Part shown: positions 54,345-61,176 of the stretch, piece by piece
Layout: every line of letters starts with the position of its first letter
How positions within the stretch are numbered: position 1 is the first letter of the stretch
Program-made: the position numbers and the translations under genes
Notes under the pieces: generated by a model
Told to the model about the DNA's origin: nothing
The model's database searches: none
Seen by the model: the letters and a program-made list of their open reading frames with translations, nothing else
NCBI GenBank assembly: GCA_018242365.1
Contig: JAFECB010000006.1
Coordinates: 64,816-128,815 of the forward strand
From: Pseudomonadota bacterium
GTDB lineage: Bacteria > Pseudomonadota > Gammaproteobacteria > Xanthomonadales > Xanthomonadaceae
Length of the DNA: 64,000 bases
Direction: 5' to 3'

Positions 54345-55367
54345 ATGACCGCCATTCCCGAAACCAACGATCCCCGCGCCGCGCAGCGCCTGGCCTGGGC
54401 CCGTGCCGCGCTCGACGACCCGCAGGCCAGCCTTGACCGCGCATCCACCGATGCCGGCTTCCGCAGTTACTGGCGCAGCTCCGGCAGCGGGGTGGCGCGG
54501 ATCGTGATGGACTCGCCACCGGACAAGGAAGACGTGCGCCCGTGGCTGCGCCTGCGTGACCTGCTGGAGGCGGGTGAGGTACGGGTGCCGCAGGTACTGG
54601 CACGCAATGTCGAGGCCGGCTTCCTGTTGCTGGAAGACCTCGGGCCCTGGACCTATCTGCAGACCGTCAACAGCGGCAACGCCGACGAGATGTTCGACGC
54701 CGCGCTGGACCAGTTGCTCAACCTGCAGCAGATCCCGCCTCCCGCCGACCTGCCGACCTGCGACGCCGCCATGCTGGCGCGTGAATTGCACCTGTTCGAC
54801 GATTGGTTCTGCGGCCGCCACCTCGGACTGGAGCTGACGCCGTCCGAACGCGACACGCTGGAGGCCTGCTACCACTTCCTGATCGAGTCCGCGCTGGCGC
54901 AACCGCAGGTGCTGGTGCACCGCGACTTCATGCCGCGCAACCTGATGCCGGTGAAGGGCGGGCCGGCGGTGCTGGATTTCCAGGACGCAGTGCGCGGGCC
55001 GATCGCCTACGACGTCGTCAGCCTCTACAAGGACGCCTTCCTGAGTTGGCCCGAGGCCCAGGTCGGGGAATGGCTGGACCACTACCACGCGCGCGCCGAC
55101 GCCTGCGGCCTGCCAGTGCCCGATCACGCACGCTTCCGTCGCGATGCCGACCTGATCGGCGTGCAGCGCCACCTCAAGGTCATCGGCATCTTCGCCCGCC
55201 TGTACCATCGTGATGGCAAGTTGCATTACCTCGGCGACGTGTCGCGTTTCTTCGGCTATCTCGCCGCGGTGATGCCGCGCTACCCCGAGCTGGCCGGTCT
55301 GGCACACCTGATCAATACCCGCGTGCTGCCGACCTATACCCGCATGAAGCCCGGCAGCGGCGCATGA
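54345..55367 (+). CDS. amgK: N-acetylmuramate/N-acetylglucosamine kinase
   Basis: AmgK phosphorylates MurNAc and GlcNAc at C1 in the peptidoglycan-recycling shunt that bypasses de novo UDP-MurNAc synthesis. The 340-residue protein has an aminoglycoside-phosphotransferase fold with catalytic VLVHRDFMPRNLM and the Mg-binding AVLDFQDAVRGPIAYDVVSL. The direct 4-bp overlap with murU supports this function over a generic phosphotransferase. The start at 54345 is preceded by GGGG. Confidence 0.9.
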   Translation: MTAIPETNDPRAAQRLAWARAALDDPQASLDRASTDAGFRSYWRSSGSGVARIVMDSPPDKEDVRPWLRLRDLLEAGEVRVPQVLARNVEAGFLLLEDLGPWTYLQTVNSGNADEMFDAALDQLLNLQQIPPPADLPTCDAAMLARELHLFDDWFCGRHLGLELTPSERDTLEACYHFLIESALAQPQVLVHRDFMPRNLMPVKGGPAVLDFQDAVRGPIAYDVVSLYKDAFLSWPEAQVGEWLDHYHARADACGLPVPDHARFRRDADLIGVQRHLKVIGIFARLYHRDGKLHYLGDVSRFFGYLAAVMPRYPELAGLAHLINTRVLPTYTRMKPGSGA

Positions 55368-56065
55368 ACGCGTTGATCTTCGCCGCCGGCCTCGGCGAGC
55401 GGATGCGCCCGCTGACCGACACCACGCCGAAGCCCTTGCTGCGGGTGGCCGGCAAGCCGCTGATCGTCTGGCACCTGGACAAGTTCGCCGCACTCGGCAT
55501 CGAACACGTCGTCATCAACACCTCATGGCTGGCCGAGCAATTCCCGGACGTGCTGGGCGATGGCACGCGCTGGGGCCTGCACATCCACTATTCCCACGAA
55601 GGTCCCCGACCGCTGGAAACCGGCGGCGGCATGTGGCACGCACGCCACCTGCTCGGGGATGCGCCCTTCATCGCCGTCAACGGCGATATCTGGAGCAATC
55701 TCGACTACGCCAGCTTGCCGCGTGAACCGCTGGGCGATGCGCATCTGGTGCTGGTGGACAACCCGGAACACAACCCGAGCGGCGATTTCGCGCTTGCAGG
55801 TGATGGCAGCGTGCAGTCGGAAGGTGCACATCGACTGACCTTCGCCGGGATCGGCGTGTACCGGCAAGGGCTACTCGACGACTGGCGCGAAGTGATCGCC
55901 GCCGCACCGGGGGCCGACGAAACACCACCCCGCTTCAAGCTCGCGCCACTACTGCGCGCGGCGATGGCACGTGGCGAAGTCAGCGGCCAGCACCACCGCG
56001 GCCGCTGGACCGACGTCGGCACGCCGAAACGACTGGCCCAACTGGACGCCGCACTGCGGCGCTGA
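55364..56065 (+). CDS. murU: N-acetylmuramate-1-phosphate uridylyltransferase
   Basis: MurU makes UDP-MurNAc from MurNAc-1-phosphate. The 233-residue nucleotidyltransferase starts AAGLGERMRPLTDTTPKPLLRVAGKPLI, the sugar-nucleotide signature, with VNGDIWSNLDY as the metal site and RWTDVGTPKRL near the end. With AmgK it provides the cell-wall recycling route linked to intrinsic fosfomycin tolerance in pseudomonads. The accessory RHS block starts right after it. Confidence 0.9.
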   Translation: MNALIFAAGLGERMRPLTDTTPKPLLRVAGKPLIVWHLDKFAALGIEHVVINTSWLAEQFPDVLGDGTRWGLHIHYSHEGPRPLETGGGMWHARHLLGDAPFIAVNGDIWSNLDYASLPREPLGDAHLVLVDNPEHNPSGDFALAGDGSVQSEGAHRLTFAGIGVYRQGLLDDWREVIAAAPGADETPPRFKLAPLLRAAMARGEVSGQHHRGRWTDVGTPKRLAQLDAALRR

Positions 56066-56189
56066 CGCGCCTGACGGAAAGCCAGAAAGCTCTACTTCTC
56101 AGGTATCCGTGATAAGGGAGAGGTTACGAGAGGTTACGGGTTATTTCCCGACACCGGCCATGGCGACGACCTCACCGCCTTGGTCGGTC

Positions 56190-56213
56190 GGGTTAATTGT
56201 CCCTGACCCCTTT
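56190..56213. repeat. Repeat A copy 1 (GGGTTAATTGTCCCTGAC)
   Basis: This copy has a changed end (CCCCTTT for CACCTTTTT). It ends 7 bp before the stop codon of the TPR-like gene at 56220-56804. On the minus strand the repeat reads on in frame as GTINPTDQGGEVVAMAGVGK and a stop at 56142, a short tail that resembles the in-frame tails at other copies. Confidence 0.8.
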
Positions 56214-56219
56214 ATTCCT

Positions 56220-56804
56220 TCATTTAAATGGAGATCTAATTCCATAGATCAGAACAAGGATTGGACTTGTCACAAAAACCAAAACATGAGCTAAAAACGC
56301 GCGAATATATTTTTTTTCTTTCAGTTGCACGCCAGCATAGTAGCGCAACCCCCACGGCAACCCTGCTTTGTAGGCCATCAAATACCATTTTTTTGCACTT
56401 GCAGAATCATGTATGATTTCTTCATGCACAAGGCCTAACAGCATCATGGCTTTCGGATTTGAATGCAGGGACTGGGCCTCATGACAGCGATCAAGAATTT
56501 CTCTCACATTTTCCCGCGCACCTTTACTGTACAACACTCTAGCGCAACCTGTCATGGCGAGACTGCCAAGTATCCCCTTACTTTCCGAAAGTGAAACATA
56601 ATCTTCATAGGCCTCATCCAAATTAGTGCCGCAAGTAAAATTTCCATCCTCATATCCTCTGGCACGGAGATACCTCGCCGCCTTCGCCTCCATTGTGCCA
56701 GGAGTCTCAGAAACAATTCGATCCAGCAAAATTTTCGCCCGATCAAAATCCTTTGACGCGTAAGCGCATTTAGCCAAACTAATTGGGCTTTTTTTAGCAT
56801 TCAT
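56220..56804 (-). CDS. TPR/Sel1-like protein with C-terminal membrane anchor, probable immunity gene
   Basis: The 194-residue protein is a run of antiparallel helix pairs of TPR/Sel1 type (AKCAYASKDFDRAKILLDRIV, YLRARGYEDGN, AMMLLGLVHEEIIHDSASAKKWYLMAYKAG) ending in one membrane helix, FLAHVLVFVTSPILVLIYGI. Base composition is much richer in A/T than the flanking core genes. Its stop nearly touches repeat A copy 1, and an orphan toxin-tail-like frame precedes it. Position and strand match the immunity slot of an RHS module; the function is inferred. Confidence 0.6.
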   Translation of the reverse strand: MNAKKSPISLAKCAYASKDFDRAKILLDRIVSETPGTMEAKAARYLRARGYEDGNFTCGTNLDEAYEDYVSLSESKGILGSLAMTGCARVLYSKGARENVREILDRCHEAQSLHSNPKAMMLLGLVHEEIIHDSASAKKWYLMAYKAGLPWGLRYYAGVQLKEKKYIRAFLAHVLVFVTSPILVLIYGIRSPFK

Positions 56805-56812
56805 ATTTATGA

Positions 56813-56890
56813 CTACGAGAGAACCCTCTTACCGCTCTCATCAGACCCGCCCACATTGCCGCGATTCTTTGGCTTCGGCTTGACAGCAGG
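56813..56890 (-). pseudogene. Possible orphan RHS toxin-tip tail
   Basis: Read on the minus strand from the edge of repeat A copy 2 this frame gives PAVKPKPKNRGNVGG then SDESGKRVLS and a stop. It is coding-like in composition and lies 8 bp before the start of the TPR-like gene, as a toxin tip precedes its immunity gene. It is short, and the repeat itself is in another frame here, so support is limited. Confidence 0.3.
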
Positions 56891-56910
56891 CTAATTGTCC
56901 CTGACACCTT
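56891..56910. repeat. Repeat A copy 2 (CTAATTGTCCCTGACACCTT)
   Basis: It matches the repeat A core from AATTGTCCC to GACACCTT. It directly abuts a repeat B copy at 56917 and precedes the orphan tail and TPR-like gene on the minus strand. Confidence 0.85.
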
Positions 56911-56916
56911 ATTTCG

Positions 56917-57220
56917 GAGAATGCCGGAATAGTGGGTGTCCTTGTCCTTTCTGCTTGAACTCAGGGCTGAACCGCTTCCGTCCTGCCTTCGTCTCTGACT
57001 TCTTCCTGCTCATCTGTCTCACCTCGGGTTGCGATATTGAATCGCTTATCCGGGTGTCCGTGAAGCGGGAGCAAGATCAAATTGTGCGTGTCCTTGTTTT
57101 TTGCGTGCCGGCAGACCGGCCGGCTCAGAGAAAGTCTTGGTTTGAAATCAGAGAATGCCGGAATGGTGGGTGTCCCTGTTCTTCCCGTTTTGGTATGGGT
57201 GTCCCGGTTCTTCTCGTGAC
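56917..57220. repeat. Repeat B cluster (core GTGGGTGTCC) with IS remnants
   Basis: Two near-identical units, GAGAATGCCGGAAT(A/G) plus GTGGGTGTCC, occur at 56917-56941 and 57151-57174. Weaker copies are GTGCGTGTCCTTGTTTTTT at 57084-57102 and TATGGGTGTCCCGGTTCTTC at 57194-57213. A fifth piece, GGGTGTCCGTG, is at 57051. The final copy ends where the next gene's stop codon lies (57220). The segment between the copies holds an IS3-type transposase start; otherwise this 300-bp stretch has no gene. Confidence 0.7.
56948..57013 (-). pseudogene. IS3-family transposase OrfA, N-terminal stub
   Basis: From an ATG at 57013 with GAGGTGAG upstream the frame reads MSRKKSETKAGRKRFSPEFK, the characteristic start of IS3-type OrfA, where a KRFS-EFK motif opens the helix-turn-helix. 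It stops being transposase-like after 22 codons, exactly where repeat B (GGACAAGGACACCC on this strand) begins. This is an insertion-sequence remnant cut by the repeat. Confidence 0.6.
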
Positions 57221-57573
57221 TAGGAATACATCATTCCACGGATGCCACAAAAAATTAACCCCACTATACAACAGTACCCGACCACTGATGATGCAACATT
57301 TCTTTCGGCGGCAATTTGTTCAATGTTCTTGTTGGCAAAACTGTAGTTAAATAATGACAACATGACTGCAGCCGTCAACAGAACCCAGCGGTCCGTTATA
57401 GATTGAGCCAGTCCTTTATCGATAAATGTAAATAAAAAAACTGAGAACATACTGATGACCTCGACAACGGTGAGGTATATTGAGGCTTGCCACAAATCCT
57501 TGCCGGAGCCAAAACTCAAAAATGAGCTCCATCGATACGCTTCTCGAAGCATATTGATATATAACCACTTCAC
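57220..57573 (-). CDS. Small three-helix membrane protein, probable immunity protein
   Basis: The GTG at 57573 overlaps the stop of the RHS-tip fragment (GTGA). The 117-residue protein has three hydrophobic helices (about residues 31-52, 62-80 and 95-113). Its stop lies at the edge of a repeat B copy. An overlapping membrane protein directly behind a toxin tip is the standard place and form of immunity to a periplasm- or membrane-acting toxin. No family recognised. Confidence 0.6.
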   Translation of the reverse strand: MKWLYINMLREAYRWSSFLSFGSGKDLWQASIYLTVVEVISMFSVFLFTFIDKGLAQSITDRWVLLTAAVMLSLFNYSFANKNIEQIAAERNVASSVVGYCCIVGLIFCGIRGMMYS

Positions 57574-58076
57574 TTACATTGCGCCCCTGTGTTAATTATA
57601 CAAAATGATTGAGTAAACTGTTGCCTAATCCAAATCCCGCCAGAAGTATTGTCAAGCACCGCATTTGCCGCAGAATAGACCAGACTATCCGGCCACAAGG
57701 GTGTAAACCCAAGAGCACTGAAAGCAACGTCCCCTGATGCGACAGCTATTGTACCTCGATCACCGCTTCCCCAATTAGTGGAGCGACCAGCATCTCTCAA
57801 AGTTAAAACAAAACTCACGGTACCAAAAATTTTGGCGCCTCGACCAATTTGTACAAATGCGCGCGACTGAGCCTGTGTTCTTAAGGCACCACCCCATCTT
57901 AGTATCGACGGATTCATTACGGACGCGATCCATTTCTCGTCCGCTTTCGATTTAAACACTCCAGGCTTCAATAGATTAAGCAGCGTCCAAGCATTGTCGG
58001 CGGAACTCGCAGTGTGGCTACTGGCAGCAGGAATGATATCAGCGCCTCCGCTATCAGGGTTAATTGTCCCTGACAC
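57570..58076 (-). CDS. Displaced RHS C-terminal toxin-tip fragment 1
   Basis: The frame begins inside repeat A (GTGTCAGGGACAATTAACCC read as VSGTINP) and continues for 168 residues as SGGADIIPAASSHTAS, then WTLLNLLKPGVFKSKADEK, RAFVQIGRGAKIFGT, and GIWIRQQFTQSFCI. The order of a Ser/Ala linker followed by a compact glycine-rich domain resembles RHS tips. No RHS core precedes it, so it may be silent unless recombined. Catalytic residues are not evident. Confidence 0.5.
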   Translation of the reverse strand: MSGTINPDSGGADIIPAASSHTASSADNAWTLLNLLKPGVFKSKADEKWIASVMNPSILRWGGALRTQAQSRAFVQIGRGAKIFGTVSFVLTLRDAGRSTNWGSGDRGTIAVASGDVAFSALGFTPLWPDSLVYSAANAVLDNTSGGIWIRQQFTQSFCIINTGAQCK

Positions 58077-58112
58077 CTTTTTCCCGGGTTAATTGTCCCT
58101 GACACCTTTTTT
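58057..58112. repeat. Repeat A tandem copies 3 and 4
   Basis: Two full copies of GGGTTAATTGTCCCTGAC plus ACCTTTTT start at 58057 and 58086, a 29-bp period. Copy 3 runs into the 5' end of tip fragment 1; copy 4 ends at the stop codon of an IS256-like stub. Confidence 0.9.
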
Positions 58113-58197
58113 ACGGGCTCTTGCAGTCCGCCGTCAGCTCATCCAGCATCGCTTTGTTCAAGTCCAATGTCACTGCTCCTCGCGGCTCTCGCCGCAT
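58111..58197 (-). pseudogene. IS256-like transposase, N-terminal stub
   Basis: From the ATG at 58197 the minus strand reads MRREPRGAVTLDLNKAML and then DELTADCKSP and a TAA made by the repeat A copy 4 sequence. LDELTADCKSP resembles the first helix of IS256/mutator-type transposases, which continue with PEDL-type residues; here they are missing. The remnant is bounded by repeat A on one side and repeat B (58261) on the other. Confidence 0.4.
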
Positions 58198-58260
58198 CGT
58201 CTCAAAGGGCAGTTACACAGTTCAATTTACAGACTCGTGGTGCAATCACCGTGACGAATT

Positions 58261-58288
58261 GTGGGTGTCCTTAGTTTTTGCCTTTTTT
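58261..58288. repeat. Repeat B copy (GTGGGTGTCC then T-rich)
   Basis: GTGGGTGTCCTTAGTTTTTG lies 4 bp from the stop codon of the small membrane gene at 58292-58612. Its start GAATTGTGGGTGTCC matches the 57151-57174 copy. Confidence 0.7.
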
Positions 58289-58291
58289 TAT

Positions 58292-58612
58292 CTAAAGATC
58301 GCGGAAAATACTCACAAAATATAGAGTAACTCCGAATAGTGAGACAACACAAAATATATTGATGTAAAAATAAAAAACTACCAATGCCAAATCAACCCCG
58401 CCTATCGCGGACCGCGCCTTGTACAAACTAATGAACAGAGTATCCCCCATGACGAGCGGATTCATGCGTCGAATAGCATCTGGCAAGAGGCCGAATTTCT
58501 TGAACCTTAAAAATATTACTATCCGAATGATGAAGGAAGAAAAAAATGCCGCCACCATAAGAAAAATCGCAACCTCCAATGCTAGCAACTTCATAAATGC
58601 CCTAGACAGCAA
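58292..58612 (-). CDS. Small membrane protein, probable immunity protein
   Basis: The 106-residue protein has three hydrophobic segments (about residues 12-34, 52-64 weak and 76-103) with basic loops (RFKKFG, RRMN). An alternative start at residue 7 (58594) is possible. It lies 3 bp behind tip fragment 2, and its end touches repeat B. This fits a membrane immunity protein paired with the tip; the family is unknown. Confidence 0.55.
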   Translation of the reverse strand: MLSRAFMKLLALEVAIFLMVAAFFSSFIIRIVIFLRFKKFGLLPDAIRRMNPLVMGDTLFISLYKARSAIGGVDLALVVFYFYINIFCVVSLFGVTLYFVSIFRDL

Positions 58613-58615
58613 TTG

Positions 58616-58876
58616 CTACTTGCTAGAATGAAAAACTTTTGCCAGCGAATATAATTCGCCGCCTGTTGTTCTTGAGTAACTTAGGCCAATTTTCGCAGCC
58701 GGCCCAATGGAAAAACTCCAATTGCGATCTCTTGTTGTAGTCAACGACATAGAAACATATGGCAGACCAAGCGACCGTGTGGTCCCGTTTTGCGATACGA
58801 AATCGGGGTGAATTGTCCCTGACACCTCTTTTCTTTTTCCCGGGTTAATTGTCCCTGGGTGAATTGTCCCTGGCAC
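58616..58876 (-). CDS. Displaced RHS C-terminal toxin-tip fragment 2
   Basis: The frame starts inside three repeat A copies (PGTIHPGTINPGK, VSGTIHP) and continues DFVSQNGTTRSLGLPYVSMS, TTTRDRNWSFSIGPAAKIGLSY, then GELYSLAKVFHSSK. The roughly 62 non-repeat residues are a beta-rich C-terminal end, not a full toxin domain. It is immediately upstream of a membrane gene that could be its immunity partner. Probably a non-expressed remnant. Confidence 0.45.
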   Translation of the reverse strand: MPGTIHPGTINPGKRKEVSGTIHPDFVSQNGTTRSLGLPYVSMSLTTTRDRNWSFSIGPAAKIGLSYSRTTGGELYSLAKVFHSSK

Positions 58877-58910
58877 CTTTTTCCCCGTCAGAAATTGTCC
58901 CTGACACCAT
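58805..58910. repeat. Repeat A cluster, copies 5-8
   Basis: Four variants occur in 106 bp: GGGGTGAATTGTCCCTGACACC at 58805, a short GGGTTAATTGTCCCTG at 58842 fused to GGGTGAATTGTCCCTGGCACC at 58857, and GAAATTGTCCCTGACACC at 58891. All are in the same orientation. The cluster separates the lipoprotein gene (ends 58943) from tip fragment 2. Confidence 0.9.
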
Positions 58911-58942
58911 TTCTCTTGGGCGCACGTCGTTCGAGATCGTGA

Positions 58943-59377
58943 CTAAATATCCGCCTGGTAGACATGCAGTAGATCGATTTGCAAGAAACCGTCTCGGTTC
59001 TCTGTAACCACACCAAGAACATCCATCAAGAATCCACCGGCGCAGTATCCCCTATCTGTTTGCGCACAGACATCTCTTTTTCTCGCTATAAATTCTGCAA
59101 CGCTAGCATCGCCACTAGAAATACCGAGCGAAGAGACACGTATTGTGTTGCTCTCTGCCCCGCAATCCTGATCCCGTAGATAGCTGAACGTCATTCCATC
59201 TGATTCGAATATCCCTCTGATACGAACCGTTCTGCCAATGAACGAACTGCGACTGGCCCGTAATTCACAAATAGACACCATGCCGCTTATTCGCACTGTA
59301 AGTCCCGCAACTCTTTTGGGGTGGTTCGCACATCCAAACAAGCCTATCGAAAGAATAAACACAGACAAGACTTTCAT
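58943..59377 (-). CDS. Predicted lipoprotein, probable immunity to the RHS metallopeptidase tip
   Basis: The 144-residue protein has a lipoprotein signal (MKVLSVFILSIGLFGCANHP, lipidated Cys16) and a beta-rich domain with GRTVRIRGIFESDGMTF, SYLRDQDCGAESNTIRV and FLMDVLGVVTENRDGFLQI, which looks OB-fold-like, and four further cysteines. It starts 18 bp after the RHS gene. A periplasmic immunity lipoprotein would fit a toxin that works in the periplasm. Assigned by position. Confidence 0.6.
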   Translation of the reverse strand: MKVLSVFILSIGLFGCANHPKRVAGLTVRISGMVSICELRASRSSFIGRTVRIRGIFESDGMTFSYLRDQDCGAESNTIRVSSLGISSGDASVAEFIARKRDVCAQTDRGYCAGGFLMDVLGVVTENRDGFLQIDLLHVYQADI

Positions 59378-59395
59378 GTATTTTTTCTACGGGGC

Positions 59396-61054
59396 TCAGT
59401 TGGAATCATTTTGCTGCTTTTTTTCGTCTTGCTGCTTTTTTTCGTCTTGTTCACGCTGCTTCTCCCTCCAGAATATCACCGATTTCTCGACATTCTTGTT
59501 ATGGTCATGGGCCGACACTGTACGCCCCAATCCTCTAAGGACAGAATCTCCAGTTGAATACGCATTATCCTCATAAGTGCGCACCTCGCTCTCCGATGAT
59601 GGTTCGCCAGTCGCCTTCGCATCTAGGTCATGCTGAGCTTCATGGGCAATTGCGGCAGCCCCTGCAATTTGATCTAAAATTTTTTCTAGATCCACTGTAA
59701 CGATTCCAGCCAAATTGGTTGTAGCTGCAATGTCTCCGTCAAGTGTCGCTGAAACATAATGAGGACCACCACTATCATTAGTGCCGATGTAGTCCAACAC
59801 TGCCCGGATACGCGCTCGTCCAGCAGACGTTTGTCGCTCACCAAACATAGACAGTCTCATCGCTGACAAAACCGTCGCGATTGCTGTGCAAGTAGTACTG
59901 TTATCGCATGTATACCGCCCATCCGGATCCGTAAAACGGTACGGGTTGTTATTGGCATACCAATACCGATTAAACGCCCCCACCGGATTGCTGTAAGCCG
60001 TGACGGGATCAACCGACAAGAACCGCCCGATCCCCGGATCGTAATAGCGCTGCTGCATATACGTCAGCCCGCTCGCCGCATCCATCACATGCCCGGTATA
60101 CCCTGCGCGGTTGTCGTTGGGTCGGTTCAGCAACCTCCCGTAGGGCTCGTATTCGCTGGTCTCGATGATAGCGCCCGTCGCGCTGGTCTTGGCAATGGGG
60201 GAGCCCAGCGCATCCGTGTGCAGGTAGCGGATGGTGGTGGTGTTGCCAGTCAGCGGGCGGCTGATCTCGGCCAGCAGGCTGCCGGCCAGATACGCATTGG
60301 CGATGCGCTGGTTGGTGGTTTCGTCGCGCTGCCAGACCAGCCGTCCGTCGGCGGCATATTGGCTGTATTGCAACTGGCTGCCGGCCACGTCCTGCCGGAC
60401 CCGTCGGCCCTGGGCGTCGTAGCGGTAGCTTTGGCCTGCGGTGGTGCGCAGCCGGTTGCCGAAGTCGAAGGCATAGCTGGCGCCGTTCTTGATGCTCAGA
60501 TTGCCCTGCACGTCATAGGCCAGGGCGATCACCGCCGGGCTGGTGGTGCCGGTGCAGTTGGGGCCGCTGCGCACGAAGGCCAGCTGGTTGCTGGCGTTGT
60601 AGCAGTAATAGTGGTCACGCGGCTGGCTGCCGCCGGTCACTTGCACCCGTGTCAGGTTGTCCTGCGGGTCATAGGCATAACTGGCGGTGCCGAACATCGG
60701 CGAGGTGGTGGCGGTGAGCCGGTCCAGCCCGTCGTAGCTCATGCTGCGGGTTTGGCGTGCGCTGGCGGTGTTGTCGGTGATGGCGGCGACGTTGCCGTTC
60801 TCATCGAACACCGTGCTCAGATCCAGCACGCTGCCGTCCACGCTGTGGCTGGGCAGCTGGCGGGCGTTCTGGGTCATCGTGTGGGCGATGCCGTTGCCGT
60901 AGGTGAACTGCGCCAGCGCGCCATTGGGGTAATAGCTGGCATTGCTGGCCAGGGTGGTGGTGCCGGTCTTGACCTGGGTGACCTGGGTTAATTGTCCCTG
61001 GGTTAATTGTCCCTGACACCTTTTTCTGCTTCCCCAAGAGGGGGATGTGGGCAA
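59396..61054 (-). CDS. RHS-repeat protein, 5'-truncated, with HEAQH metallopeptidase-like toxin tip
   Basis: The frame can start at a TTG at 61054, but RHS homology begins only at about 60984 (QVTQVKTGTTTLASNASYYPNG), right after two repeat A copies, so the N-terminal bulk of the RHS shell is missing. YD-repeats follow, then the hyperconserved GYTGHVMDAASGLTYMQQRYYDP, GRFLSVDP and, near 59916-59930, the DPDGR motif that ends the core. The 172-residue tip contains AIAHEAQHDLD (His471-His475, an HExxH zinc site) and a downstream SEVRTYEDNAY that could give the third ligand, and ends in a Lys/Gln/Asp-rich tail. Core GC is high; the tip is AT-richer. Confidence 0.75.
   Translation of the reverse strand: MPTSPSWGSRKRCQGQLTQGQLTQVTQVKTGTTTLASNASYYPNGALAQFTYGNGIAHTMTQNARQLPSHSVDGSVLDLSTVFDENGNVAAITDNTASARQTRSMSYDGLDRLTATTSPMFGTASYAYDPQDNLTRVQVTGGSQPRDHYYCYNASNQLAFVRSGPNCTGTTSPAVIALAYDVQGNLSIKNGASYAFDFGNRLRTTAGQSYRYDAQGRRVRQDVAGSQLQYSQYAADGRLVWQRDETTNQRIANAYLAGSLLAEISRPLTGNTTTIRYLHTDALGSPIAKTSATGAIIETSEYEPYGRLLNRPNDNRAGYTGHVMDAASGLTYMQQRYYDPGIGRFLSVDPVTAYSNPVGAFNRYWYANNNPYRFTDPDGRYTCDNSTTCTAIATVLSAMRLSMFGERQTSAGRARIRAVLDYIGTNDSGGPHYVSATLDGDIAATTNLAGIVTVDLEKILDQIAGAAAIAHEAQHDLDAKATGEPSSESEVRTYEDNAYSTGDSVLRGLGRTVSAHDHNKNVEKSVIFWREKQREQDEKKQQDEKKQQNDSN
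60985..61026. repeat. Repeat A copies 9 and 10 at the RHS truncation point
   Basis: A short copy (60985-61000) is fused to a full copy (61000-61026), the same short-plus-full pattern as at 58842-58882. On the minus strand they sit exactly where recognisable RHS sequence begins. The 150 bp beyond, up to hda, hold only C-rich runs and no gene. Confidence 0.9.
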
Positions 61055-61176
61055 TTTAAATACTGCCTTCTCACCAAATCCAAGGCCGTTAATTATTCAA
61101 GGACAACCACCAACCCCCCGCTCCCTGACGCCCCGGCAAGACATTTCCGATAGCCCCCCCCGCGCCTTGCCGCCCA

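Noticed and set aside
60089..60991. A 300-codon plus-strand frame opposite the RHS core
   Set aside because: It is a Gly/Ala/Val-rich mirror of the RHS repeats and has no motif or ribosome-binding site.
56190..61026. CRISPR array suggested by repeated short units
   Set aside because: Spacing is irregular (tens to thousands of bases), genes lie between copies, repeats are degenerate and there are no cas genes.
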